A DNA stretch of 64,000 nt from an uncultured Caulobacter sp. (GTDB taxonomy: Bacteria > Pseudomonadota > Alphaproteobacteria > Caulobacterales > Caulobacteraceae). Made by a program: the position numbers and the translations under genes. The stretch lies in assembly GCF_947036865.1 (NCBI RefSeq), contig NZ_CAMQSF010000003.1, positions 62,001-126,000 on the forward strand. Direction: 5' to 3'. Shown piece by piece: positions 34,172 to 43,496 of this stretch (position 1 is its first letter; the number at the start of each line of letters is the position of its first letter). The notes under the pieces are model-generated. The model was not told the DNA's origin and did no database searches. It worked only from the letters and a program-made list of their open reading frames with translations.

Positions 34172-36613
34172 ATGTTGCCCATTTTCGAGGCCATGCCGGC
34201 GCTGAAAGACGCCTTGAGCGCGCGGGAGAGCGCCGTTCTCGTCGCGCCGCCCGGCGCGGGCAAGACCACGGCGGTCCCGCTGGCCCTGCTGCACCAGCCT
34301 TGGGCGGCCGGCCGCAAGATCATCGTGCTGGAGCCCCGGCGCCTGGCCGCGCGCGCCGCCGCCGCGCGCATGGCCGCCAATCTGGGCGAGAGCGTCGGCG
34401 ACACGGTCGGCTTCCGGGTCCGCCTCCAGTCCAAGGTCTCGGCCAGGACGCGGATCGAGGTCGTCACCGAGGGCGTCTTCACGCGGATGATTCTGGACGA
34501 TCCGGGGCTGGACGGCGTCGCCGCCGTGCTGTTCGACGAGTTCCACGAGCGCAGCCTCGACGCCGACCTTGGCCTGGCCTTCGCGCGCGACGCGCAGGGG
34601 CTGCTGCGCGACGACCTGCGCCTCCTGGTCATGTCGGCGACCCTGGACGGCGCGCGCGTCTCGGCCCTGCTTGGCGAGGCGCCGGTCGTCGAGAGCCAGG
34701 GGCGGATGTTCCCCGTCGACACCCGCTATCTCGGGCGCGACGAGCGCCAGCGGCTGGAGGAACGCGTCGGCCGCGCGGTCGAGCGGGCGCTGGCCGAGGA
34801 GACCGGTTCGATCCTGGTGTTCCTGCCGGGCCAGGGCGAGATCCGCCGCGCCGAAAGCTGGCTGAACGAGCGCCTGCGCCGGCCGGAGGTCGACATCGCG
34901 CCGCTCTATGGCGCCTTGGAGCCCGCCGCCCAGGACCGCGCCATCTCGCCCGCGTCGGCGGGGCGTCGCAAGGTGGTGTTGGCCACCTCGATCGCGGAGA
35001 CCAGTCTGACCATCGAGGGCGTGCGGGTGGTGATCGACGCCGGCCTGGCGCGCGTGCCGCGCTATGACCCCGCCTCGGGCATCACGCGGCTGGAGACGGT
35101 GCGCGTCAGCCGCGCCGCCGCCGACCAGCGCCGGGGCCGCGCCGGCCGCGTCGAGCCCGGCGTCTGCTATCGTCTGTGGGACGAGCCGGAGACCCGCTCG
35201 CTGCCCGCCTTCGCGCGGCCGGAGATCCTGGAGGCGGACCTGTCGCGCCTGGCGCTCGACTTGGCCCGCTGGGGCGCGCGCGATCCCTCGGGCCTGACCT
35301 TCCTGGATCCGCCGCCGGCCGCCGCCTTCGCCGAGGCGCGCGCCTTGCTGACCCGCGTCCAGGCGCTCGACGCCCAGGGCGACCTGACCGCCCACGGCCG
35401 GGCCCTGGCCGACATGCCGCTGCCGCCGCGCCTGGCCCACATGGTCGTGCGCGCCGCCGCCTCGGGCCAGGCGCGCGAGGCCGCCGAGATCGCCGCCGTC
35501 CTGACCGAGCAGGGCTTGGGCGGCAGGGATGTCGACCTGCGCCGGCGGCTGGAGAACCTGCACCGCGACCGCTCGCCGAGGGGACGCGACGCCATGGCCT
35601 TGGTCGAGCGCTGGGCCCGCGCGGCCGGCCGGGGGGCCGGCGCCAAGACCTTGGAGATCGGCGCGATGCTGGCCGAGGCCTATCCGGAGCGTGTGGCCAA
35701 GGCGCGCGGCAAGCCCGGCGAGTTCCAGCTGGCCGGCGGGCGCGGGGTCTATCTGGAGCCGACCGATCCCCTGGCGCGCGAGCCCTGGCTGGCCGTCGGC
35801 GAACTGGGCGGCGGCGAGGCCCGCGACCGCATCCTCCTGGCCGCCGCCGTCGACGAGGCCGATCTGCGCGAGACCTTCGCCGACCGGCTGGTGGCCGAGG
35901 ATCGGCTGGAAACGTCGGGCGGCAAGGTCCGCGCCAAGCGGCTGCTGCGCCTGGGTAGACTCGTGCTCGAGGAGCGGCTGATCGACAGTCCCGATCCGGC
36001 CATGATCTCCGGCGCGCTGCTGGACCAGGTCCGCGCCGAGGGTCTCTCGGCGCTGCGCCTGGGCGAGCGGGGCAGGGCGCTGCTGGATCGCGTGGCGTTC
36101 CTGCACGAAGTCGATGGCGAGGAATGGCCCGACCTGTCCGAGCCCGCCCTGATCGCGAGGCTGGACGAGTGGCTAGAGCCGCTGCTGGCCGGCCGCTCGT
36201 CGCTGGCGAGCCTGGACGAGGGGACCTTGCATGACGCCCTGAAGACGCTGGTGCCCTGGGACCTGCAGCGGAAGATGGACGCGCTGCTGCCCGCCCGCTT
36301 CGAGGCGCCGACCGGCAACACCTTCGCCATCGACTATTCCGCTGAAGGGGGACCGCGCGTCGAGGTGCGGGTCGGCGAACTCTATGGCCTGGCCGAACAT
36401 CCCAGCGTGGCCGGCGGTAAGGTGCCGCTGACGCTCGCGCTGCTCTCGCCCGCCCACCGCCCGATCCAGATCACCAAGGACCTGCCGCGCTTCTGGAAAG
36501 GCTCGTGGCGCGAGGTGAAGGTCGAGATGAAGGGCCGCTATCCGAGGCATGTCTGGCCGGATGATCCGGCCAGCGCCGCGCCGGTGACAAGAGCGAAGCC
36601 TCGGGGGACTTGA
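34172..36613 (+). CDS. hrpB: ATP-dependent helicase HrpB
   Basis: APPGAGKTTAVPLAL, FDEFHERSLDADLGL, QRRGRAGRVEPGVCYRLW, HrpB C-terminal PRHVWPDDP. Confidence 0.93.
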   Translation: MLPIFEAMPALKDALSARESAVLVAPPGAGKTTAVPLALLHQPWAAGRKIIVLEPRRLAARAAAARMAANLGESVGDTVGFRVRLQSKVSARTRIEVVTEGVFTRMILDDPGLDGVAAVLFDEFHERSLDADLGLAFARDAQGLLRDDLRLLVMSATLDGARVSALLGEAPVVESQGRMFPVDTRYLGRDERQRLEERVGRAVERALAEETGSILVFLPGQGEIRRAESWLNERLRRPEVDIAPLYGALEPAAQDRAISPASAGRRKVVLATSIAETSLTIEGVRVVIDAGLARVPRYDPASGITRLETVRVSRAAADQRRGRAGRVEPGVCYRLWDEPETRSLPAFARPEILEADLSRLALDLARWGARDPSGLTFLDPPPAAAFAEARALLTRVQALDAQGDLTAHGRALADMPLPPRLAHMVVRAAASGQAREAAEIAAVLTEQGLGGRDVDLRRRLENLHRDRSPRGRDAMALVERWARAAGRGAGAKTLEIGAMLAEAYPERVAKARGKPGEFQLAGGRGVYLEPTDPLAREPWLAVGELGGGEARDRILLAAAVDEADLRETFADRLVAEDRLETSGGKVRAKRLLRLGRLVLEERLIDSPDPAMISGALLDQVRAEGLSALRLGERGRALLDRVAFLHEVDGEEWPDLSEPALIARLDEWLEPLLAGRSSLASLDEGTLHDALKTLVPWDLQRKMDALLPARFEAPTGNTFAIDYSAEGGPRVEVRVGELYGLAEHPSVAGGKVPLTLALLSPAHRPIQITKDLPRFWKGSWREVKVEMKGRYPRHVWPDDPASAAPVTRAKPRGT

Positions 36614-36657
36614 GGTGGAAGGGAGGTCTTTGCTCATCAGCGGATCTTTAAATCCTC

Positions 36658-36789
36658 CGTCATTCCCGCCCTTGTGGCGGGAACCTCTCTCTACGCCGCA
36701 GGTGCGGGAGGGGCGGACCGCTAAGCAGTCCGCTGGTGTCTCACGTGTGAGCTGAACCAGGGGTTCCCGCCACGAGGGCGGGAATGACG
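36658..36789. repeat. Intergenic inverted repeat (REP/BIME-like)
   Basis: 28-bp arms CGTCATTCCCGCCCTTGTGGCGGGAACC / GGTTCCCGCCACGAGGGCGGGAATGACG (27/28 complementary) with nested GCGGAC...GTCCGC. Confidence 0.8.
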
Positions 36790-36842
36790 GTTGGTATGGG
36801 AGCGGTGCAGCGCCGACTTACGCCTGTGCCGCCGCTCGCGCG

Positions 36843-37634
36843 CTACCCGGTCACCGTATAGATCATGATGCCCGTGGCCACCGACAGGTTCAGGCTGTCC
36901 GCCCGGCCGCGCATCGGGATCTTCACATTCACATCGCACGCCGCCGCCAGCTCCGGCGGCAGGCCCTGTTGCTCGTTGCCCATCAGGATCAGCGAGGGCT
37001 TCACATAGTCGGCGGACTTGTGGTCGACGGTGGCGGTCAGCAGGGTGCCCACCACGCTGCCGGGCCAGGTCTCGCGCCAGGCCAGGAACTCCGGGATCGT
37101 GGCCTTGGCTATCTTCACCGCGAAGATCGAGCCCATGGTCGCGCGGACGCCCTCGACCGAATAGGGGTCGACGCAGTCGCCGACCAGGATCACCCCGCCG
37201 CAGCCGGCCGCATCGGCGGTGCGGATGACGGTGCCGAGGTTGCCGGGGTCGCGGACGGCCTGCATGGCCACCCAGCAAGGCGCGCTTTCGGGAACGATCG
37301 CCGACAGCGGCGTGAACACCTGCCTGAACACCGCGACCACGGCCTGCGGGTTGTCGCGGCGCGAGACCTTCTCGAGGATCTCGCGATTGACCTCGATGAC
37401 TTCGCCGCCGGCCTTCAGGCACGCGGCGACGGCCTTCTTCAGCATCGGATGGTCGGCGGCGTCGGGGCCGTACATGACGATCTTGGGCGCGTGGCCGCAG
37501 TCGATCGCCTCGATGACGATCTTCAGGCCCTCGGCCAGGAACAGGCCGCTCTCCTCGCGCTCCTTGCGCATGTGCAGGGCGCGGACCGCCTTGACTGTGT
37601 TGTTGGTCAGGGAGGTGACGGTCTTGGTGTTCAT
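36843..37634 (-). CDS. TrmH/SpoU-family RNA methyltransferase
   Basis: VRDPGNLGTVIRTADAAGCGGVIL, LILMGNEQQGLP, IPMRGRADSLNLSVATGIMIY. Confidence 0.9.
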   Translation of the reverse strand: MNTKTVTSLTNNTVKAVRALHMRKEREESGLFLAEGLKIVIEAIDCGHAPKIVMYGPDAADHPMLKKAVAACLKAGGEVIEVNREILEKVSRRDNPQAVVAVFRQVFTPLSAIVPESAPCWVAMQAVRDPGNLGTVIRTADAAGCGGVILVGDCVDPYSVEGVRATMGSIFAVKIAKATIPEFLAWRETWPGSVVGTLLTATVDHKSADYVKPSLILMGNEQQGLPPELAAACDVNVKIPMRGRADSLNLSVATGIMIYTVTG

Positions 37635-37639
37635 GTCGC

Positions 37640-38563
37640 TTAGCCCTCCCCAGAAACATCAGAAGACCAGCGCGCGAAGAACGACAGGCCGATCTGGCGG
37701 TCGCCCCTTTCCTCGACCAAGGCCAGTTCGCCCCAGTCGATGACGCCACCGCGCCCCTGAAGCTCCTGCGCTAGCAGACCCGACATCGCCGCGCCCGAAA
37801 CCCGCGCGGCATAGGCGTTCATCAGCAGGAAGGAGGCGTCGTCCGACAGCAGCGTCGCGCAGTCCTTGGTCAGGGCGGCCAGGTCTTCGAACAGGCGCCA
37901 GACCTCGCCGTCGGCGCCGCGGCCGAACTTCGGCGGGTCCAGGATGATCCCGTCATAGCGGTTGCCGCGCCGCACCTCGCGGGCCACGAACTTGCGGGCG
38001 TCCTCGACGATCCAGCGGATCGGCTTGTCGGCCAGGCCGGCGAAGGCGGCGTTCTCGCGCGCGAAGCCCACCGACTTCTTGGAGGCGTCGACATGGGTGA
38101 CGGCCGCGCCGGCGGCGGCGCAGACCAGCGAGGCGACGCCGGTATAGCCGAACAGATTCAGGATCTTGGGCTGGCCCTCTGAGGCCTTGTTGAAGGCGCG
38201 GACCCGTTCGTCCTGCCACGCCCAGTTGGCCGCCTGCTCGGGGAAGAAGGCCAGGTGCCGGAAGGGCGTGAACTGGCCGTGGAACTTGGCCTGGCCCCAG
38301 GCCAGGTCGAACTTCTCGATCGGCTTGCCCTTGAAGCGCCAGCGGCCGGCCTCGTCCTCGTCGGTGGGATCGAAGACGGCGTCGGCGTTCTCCCACACCC
38401 TCTGGTCCAGGCGCGGCTTCCAGAAGCACTGCGGCTCGGGCCGCACCACGGTGTAGCGGCCGTAGCGCTCCAGCTTCTTGCCGTCGCCGCTGTCCAGCAG
38501 GGCGTAGTCGGCCCAGCCGGGGGTGCGCATGACGATGGGGGCGGGGGCGATCTTCGGGGCCAT
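37640..38563 (-). CDS. Class I SAM-dependent rRNA methyltransferase (RlmI/RlmK type)
   Basis: ILNLFGYTGVASLVCAAAGAAVTHVDASKKSV, YDGIILDPPKFGRG. Confidence 0.88.
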   Translation of the reverse strand: MAPKIAPAPIVMRTPGWADYALLDSGDGKKLERYGRYTVVRPEPQCFWKPRLDQRVWENADAVFDPTDEDEAGRWRFKGKPIEKFDLAWGQAKFHGQFTPFRHLAFFPEQAANWAWQDERVRAFNKASEGQPKILNLFGYTGVASLVCAAAGAAVTHVDASKKSVGFARENAAFAGLADKPIRWIVEDARKFVAREVRRGNRYDGIILDPPKFGRGADGEVWRLFEDLAALTKDCATLLSDDASFLLMNAYAARVSGAAMSGLLAQELQGRGGVIDWGELALVEERGDRQIGLSFFARWSSDVSGEG

Positions 38564-38580
38564 CGCCCGCCCATACCGCC

Positions 38581-40002
38581 TTAGGGCGCCGGGCGTCCAG
38601 AGCGCGGGGCGTGCAGCGTCTTGTCCCAGCGGTGCGGGGCGGTGACGAATTGATAGAGGGCCTTGGCGGCCGCCAAGCTCTGCAGGATCCAGTAGCCGGC
38701 CATGCCGAACAGGTGCAGCGCCTTCGGCTGGCCGCCGGCGCGGACCATGCCGCGCGCGCCGGCCACGACCGCCGAGCCCCAGCCCAGGCCGTAGAGCATC
38801 AGATCCCAGATCGGGATCTCGAACCGGCCGTCCGGCACGTAGTCGATCGCCGCCAGGCCTATGGCCACAGCCATCACCGGCCCGTGCAGGTGCGACGACG
38901 CCACCGACTGCGCCAGCGTCAGGATCAGGGCGACGGCGTTGCGCGGCTGGCGCGGAATCTGGCCGCGCGCGTGGACGGCCAGGGTCTGCATGTGGCCCTT
39001 GATCCAGCGGGCGCGTTGCGGAAACCACTGGGCCGAGGTGGTCGGGGCGGTCTCCCAGGTGGGCCGGCCGATCACGCCCAGCCGATAGCCCGCGGCGGCG
39101 AGCCGGAAGCCGACGTCCGCGTCCTCGGTCACGTTGTAGGCGTCCCACGCGCCGACCTTTCTCAAGGCGGCCGTCTTGAAGTGATTGCTGGTGCCGCCCA
39201 GCGGGAAGGCCAGCCCCCAGCGGGCCAGGGCCAGCAGCAGCACCTCGAAGTGGGCGGCGTATTCCAACCGGAACTGCGAGGGCAGGAAGAGCGGGAAGGC
39301 CGGCTCCTCGATCCGCAGCGGCGCTTGCAGGCAGGCCAGGCGCGGATCCGAGGCGGCGAAGCGCGCGGCGGCCTCGCGCAGCTGACCGGGGTCGGGCATG
39401 TCCTCGGCGTCGTAGATGACGACGAGGTCGCCGCGCGCCCGCTCCAGCGCGAAATTGCACGCGCGCGGCTTGGTCTTCGGCGTCCCCGGCGGGGCGATCA
39501 GCACTTGCACGAAGGTCGGCAGGCGAAGGCGGCGAACCGCCGCCAGGGTGGTCTCGTCGTCGGCCTCCAGCACGATCAGCGCCTGGAGTCGCTCGCGCGG
39601 GTAGTCGATCGCCGAAAGGCTCGCGACCAGTTCGGCGACGACCTCGGCCTCCCGGTAAAGCGGCACGATGATCGTGTAGGCGGGGAGCGCCTCTTCGTCG
39701 AGCGGCGGCGGCTCGGCGGCCGGCAACGGCGTGCAGGCCGCGGCCAGCCGCGTGACCCCGCCCAGCAGGAACACGGCGAAGAACGCGTGGTGCGCCACGA
39801 TCAGCGCGCCCGTCGGATCCAGCGCGACGCCGATGGCGGCCAGCAGGCCGCTGATGGCCACCGTCGCCGCCTGGGCCTGGCTCAGGGTCTGGTGCGCGCC
39901 GTCGCGGCTCGCCGCCGCGCCCCACGGCGCGTCCCGTTCGATCGCCGCGGGTCCGACCGCCGGCGCGATCGCCGGTTCAAGTCGTCTGTCTTCGCGCGCC
40001 AT
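38581..40002 (-). CDS. Processive family 2 glycosyltransferase (membrane, BcsA/PgaC-like)
   Basis: YTIIVPLYREAEVVAELVASLSAIDYP, VIYDAEDMPDP, TEDADVGFRL, QRARWIKGH. Confidence 0.88.
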   Translation of the reverse strand: MAREDRRLEPAIAPAVGPAAIERDAPWGAAASRDGAHQTLSQAQAATVAISGLLAAIGVALDPTGALIVAHHAFFAVFLLGGVTRLAAACTPLPAAEPPPLDEEALPAYTIIVPLYREAEVVAELVASLSAIDYPRERLQALIVLEADDETTLAAVRRLRLPTFVQVLIAPPGTPKTKPRACNFALERARGDLVVIYDAEDMPDPGQLREAAARFAASDPRLACLQAPLRIEEPAFPLFLPSQFRLEYAAHFEVLLLALARWGLAFPLGGTSNHFKTAALRKVGAWDAYNVTEDADVGFRLAAAGYRLGVIGRPTWETAPTTSAQWFPQRARWIKGHMQTLAVHARGQIPRQPRNAVALILTLAQSVASSHLHGPVMAVAIGLAAIDYVPDGRFEIPIWDLMLYGLGWGSAVVAGARGMVRAGGQPKALHLFGMAGYWILQSLAAAKALYQFVTAPHRWDKTLHAPRSGRPAP

Positions 40003-40203
40003 GGATGGCTCCCGATCCGCCGCTCGCCCCAACGGCGGCAGATAACGGAATCACAACCGAAGGGTGTCAATAGCCAAAAATGCGCGTTTTACGCTTGCGC
40101 CTCGCGCGCGCGAGCCTGAATTCTCCTGCCACGCACGTTCTTGCGACGGCTGAGTGATTCCCGTTTAGTGTCGGGCGGGGGAAATGAAGGGGAAGCCAGG
40201 TTC

Positions 40204-40839
40204 GTGAGCGTCGCACTGAAAAAGCCTCAGAAGTCAGCCAGAAAACCCAAGGGCGACGGGCACTTGCGACGGGGCGAGATCCTGGCCGCGGCCGAGCGGA
40301 TCTTCATCGCCGAGGGCTATTCCGGCGCGACGATCCGCAAGATCGCCGACGCCGTCGGGGTCTCGTCGACCGCGCTCTACATGCACTTTCGAGACAAGGA
40401 TCAAATTCTGCTCGAGATCAGCAACGACGCCATCGAGCGCTTGCTGGAGCTGAACACCCAGATCGCCTCGCGGCCCATCGACCCGGTCTCGCGCGTCCGG
40501 CTGATGCTGGAGGCGTACATGCGGTTCGCCCTCGACAACCCCAACACCTACCAGCTCGTCTTCTGCACGACCGGCGATCACATCTCGTCGGACAAGGTCG
40601 GCGACACCATGGCCCTGGGCGATCGCTGCTTCGAGAAGTTCAGCGAACCCGTCCATCAGATCGCCGCCCAGGGGCGCCTCCGCTCCGGCTCCGCGGTCCA
40701 GGCGGCCGAGGTGCTGTGGAGCGGCTGTCACGGCCTCGTCTCGCTGCTGATCACCAAGCCGTCGCGCACCTGGTCGGACGCCGAGGGGCTGATGAAGGTC
40801 ATGCTGGACGGCCTTCTGCACGGCCTGGTGACGGACTGA
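40204..40839 (+). CDS. TetR family transcriptional regulator
   Basis: GEILAAAERIFIAEGYSGATIRKIADAVGVSSTALYMHFRDKDQIL. Confidence 0.9.
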   Translation: MSVALKKPQKSARKPKGDGHLRRGEILAAAERIFIAEGYSGATIRKIADAVGVSSTALYMHFRDKDQILLEISNDAIERLLELNTQIASRPIDPVSRVRLMLEAYMRFALDNPNTYQLVFCTTGDHISSDKVGDTMALGDRCFEKFSEPVHQIAAQGRLRSGSAVQAAEVLWSGCHGLVSLLITKPSRTWSDAEGLMKVMLDGLLHGLVTD

Positions 40840-40843
40840 CGGC

Positions 40844-41650
40844 GTGAGTGCGGCCAGGGTCTTGCGCGCCCTCGCGGCGGCGCTGGCGTTCGCGCCGGTC
40901 TCGGCCGCGGCCGCGCCGCGCGTGATGTCGCTGGACTCCTGCGCCGACCAATACGTGCTGGCGCTGGCCCCGCGCCAGACCATCGTCGGCCTCTCGTATC
41001 GCGCGGTGGCGGCCGACAGCTATATGCGCGCTTCGGCCGGGGGCCTGCCGCTTCGGCGCGCGACCTTCGAAACGCTCGTGGCCGCCAAGCCGGACGTGGT
41101 CGTGCGCCTATGGGGCGGCGACGCGCGGCTGGTCCGGGCCTTGGACCACAAGGGCGTGCTGACCGTCACGCTCGACGACGCCAGCGATTTCAACGGCTTG
41201 CGCGCCAATGTCCGCAAGGTGGCGGCCGCGCTGAACCGTCGGCCGCAGGGCGAGGCGCTGGTCGCGCGGATGGACGCGCAACTCACCCAAGCGGCCGGGG
41301 CGGGACGAGGGCGGCCTGCGCTCTATCTGACGCCGGGCGGCTTCACGACGGGCTCCGGGACGCTGATCGACGCCCTGCTGAAAGCGGCGGGCTATGCGAA
41401 CGCGGCCAAGGGCGCGTCCTACGCCCCGGTCTCGCTGGAGGGGCTCGTGATGGCGCCGCCAGCGGCGGTGGTGCTGGGCCTGTTCGATCTGGCGCGCGCC
41501 GGGGCCGACCGCTGGGGGCCCGGCCGTCACGCCGCGCTCCAGGCCGCGATCCGCGACCGCACCGTCGCCTCCATGCCGGCCAAGCTGGTCGGCTGCCCCG
41601 GCTGGTTCGCCGCCGAGGGCGCCCTGGATCTGGCCAAGGCGTCGCGATGA
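40844..41650 (+). CDS. BtuF-like ABC transporter substrate-binding protein
   Basis: Signal peptide; RVMSLDSCADQYVLALAP..., FETLVAAKPDVVV; followed by permease and ATPase. Confidence 0.82.
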   Translation: MSAARVLRALAAALAFAPVSAAAAPRVMSLDSCADQYVLALAPRQTIVGLSYRAVAADSYMRASAGGLPLRRATFETLVAAKPDVVVRLWGGDARLVRALDHKGVLTVTLDDASDFNGLRANVRKVAAALNRRPQGEALVARMDAQLTQAAGAGRGRPALYLTPGGFTTGSGTLIDALLKAAGYANAAKGASYAPVSLEGLVMAPPAAVVLGLFDLARAGADRWGPGRHAALQAAIRDRTVASMPAKLVGCPGWFAAEGALDLAKASR

Positions 41651-42633
41651 GCCTTCCTCGCCTTTGCCTCGCGATGATCCTGGCCCTGAGCGGCGTCGCG
41701 GTCGTCGCCATTTGCCTGGGAGAGACACCGCTTACCCTGGCGCAGTACGCCCAGGCGCTCGCGCACCCGGCCTCGCCGCCGGGCGAGGTGCTGTGGAGCA
41801 TCCGCGCGCCCCGCGTCCTCGTCGCGGCCCTGGTCGGCGCGGCGCTGGGCCTTTCGGGCGCGACCATGCAAGGCCTGCTGCGCAACCCGCTCGCCGATCC
41901 CGGCGTACTGGGCGTCTCCGCCGTCTCCGGCCTGGGCGCGGCGCTGGCCATTTCCATGGGCCTGGCGGTTCTGCCGGGCGCGATCGAGCTCGCGGCCCTG
42001 GCGGGCGCCTTGGTCGCTGGCGCGCTGGTCGTCGTTCTGGCCGCGCGGTTCCGCGAGCCCGAGGCGCTGATCCTGTTCGGCGTGGCGCTGTCGGCGCTGG
42101 GCGGCGCGCTGACCGCCCTGGTCTTCAACCTCTCGCCCTCGCCGGTGGCGACGGCCGAGGTGATGGCCTGGCTGATGGGCTCGGTGCAGAACCGCGACGC
42201 GCTCGACGCCTTGCGCGCCCTGGTTCCGATGACGATCGGCGCGATCCTCTGCGCGCGCGCGGGCCGGGGCCTTCGCATGCTGACCCTCGGCGAGGAGGTC
42301 GCTCGGATGTCGGGCCTGCCGATGGCCAGGCTTCGGGTCCAGGCCGTCGCCGGCTCGGCGCTGCTGACCGGCGCGGCCGTCGCGGCGGCGGGGGTGATCG
42401 GCTTCGTGGGCCTCGCCGCGCCGCACCTGGTTCGCGCGCTGGTGCGGGACGATCCCAAGCGCCTCCTCTGGCCCTCGGCCCTGGCCGGCGCGCTGTTGCT
42501 GGTGCTGGCCGACCTCGCGGCGCGTGTGATCCCGACCGAGCAGGAGCTGAAGCTCGGCGTGGTCACGGCCCTGTTCGGCGCCCCGGCCTTCGCCCTGCTG
42601 GCCTGGCGCGCCTCGCGGAGCTGGCGGTCATGA
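41647..42633 (+). CDS. FecCD/BtuC-type ABC permease
   Basis: LRAPRVLVAALVGAALGLSGATMQGLLRNPLADPGVLGVS motif. Confidence 0.92.
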   Translation: MSLPRLCLAMILALSGVAVVAICLGETPLTLAQYAQALAHPASPPGEVLWSIRAPRVLVAALVGAALGLSGATMQGLLRNPLADPGVLGVSAVSGLGAALAISMGLAVLPGAIELAALAGALVAGALVVVLAARFREPEALILFGVALSALGGALTALVFNLSPSPVATAEVMAWLMGSVQNRDALDALRALVPMTIGAILCARAGRGLRMLTLGEEVARMSGLPMARLRVQAVAGSALLTGAAVAAAGVIGFVGLAAPHLVRALVRDDPKRLLWPSALAGALLLVLADLAARVIPTEQELKLGVVTALFGAPAFALLAWRASRSWRS

Positions 42634-43385
42634 GCGCGCCCTGGGTCCTCAGCGAGGTCGCGACGCGGCACGGCGCGAACACCGTGCTGAACGGCGCGTC
42701 GCTGACCGTCGCCGCTGGCGAGGTGGTGGGGGTGGTCGGGCCGAACGGCGCCGGCAAGACCAGCCTGCTGCGCGCGGGACTTGGCCTCCTGCCGCTCGCC
42801 GCCGGGGAGGCGAGACTGGCGGGCATGAGCGTGGCGACCCTGACGCCGGGGGCGCGCGCCCGTCTCGCCGGTTACCTGCCGCAGGACCGCCGCGTCGCCT
42901 GGAACCTGCCGGCCCGCATGATCGCCGCGCTGGGCGCCGCCGACCTCGCCGAGGACGCCGCCGACGCGCGGGCCCTGGACGCTCTGGCGCGCGTCGGCGC
43001 TGATCATCTCGCCGACCGAGGCGCGCTGGACATGTCCGGCGGCGAGCGGGCCCGGGTGCTGCTGGCGCGCCTCTTGGCGACGCGCGCGCCGCTGCTGATC
43101 GCCGACGAGCCGGTGGCGGGGCTCGATCCCGACGCCCAGCTCCTGACCCTGGACCTGCTGCGCGCCGAGGCCGCCAAGGGCGCGGCCGTGGTGGCGACCC
43201 TGCACGACCTTGGCTTGGCCGCCCGGTGCTGCGACCGGATCATCGTCCTCAGCCATGGCCGCATCGTCGCCGAGGGCCCGCCCCGCGAGGCGCTGTCGCG
43301 CTTCATCCTCAGCCATGTCTTCCGACTGGACGGCGAGTTGGTGGAGACCAGCGCCGGACCCGTGCTGGCCGCGCGACGGATCTAG
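42630..43385 (+). CDS. BtuD/FecE-type ABC ATPase
   Basis: VGPNGAGKTSLLRAGLGLL, LDMSGGERARVLLARLLAT, LLIADEPVAGLD. Confidence 0.93.
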   Translation: MSAPWVLSEVATRHGANTVLNGASLTVAAGEVVGVVGPNGAGKTSLLRAGLGLLPLAAGEARLAGMSVATLTPGARARLAGYLPQDRRVAWNLPARMIAALGAADLAEDAADARALDALARVGADHLADRGALDMSGGERARVLLARLLATRAPLLIADEPVAGLDPDAQLLTLDLLRAEAAKGAAVVATLHDLGLAARCCDRIIVLSHGRIVAEGPPREALSRFILSHVFRLDGELVETSAGPVLAARRI

Positions 43386-43411
43386 CCTCGGGCGGCGAAA
43401 CCTCGCGCCTA

Positions 43412-43476
43412 GACAAGCTCGGGATGAGGTTTTCAGGACGGCGCGACGTTGAACAAGCCCTCACCCCGAGCTTGTC
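43412..43476. repeat. Intergenic inverted repeat (REP-like)
   Basis: GACAAGCTCGGGATGAGG / CCTCACCCCGAGCTTGTC, 17/18 complementary, between convergent genes. Confidence 0.75.
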
Positions 43477-43496
43477 GAAGGGCGAGGGCTCGGCGC

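Noticed and set aside
34061-36106. 681-aa minus-strand ORF antisense to hrpB
   Set aside because: Composition (Q/R/H/G/A rich, no motifs) indicates a shadow of the hrpB frame.
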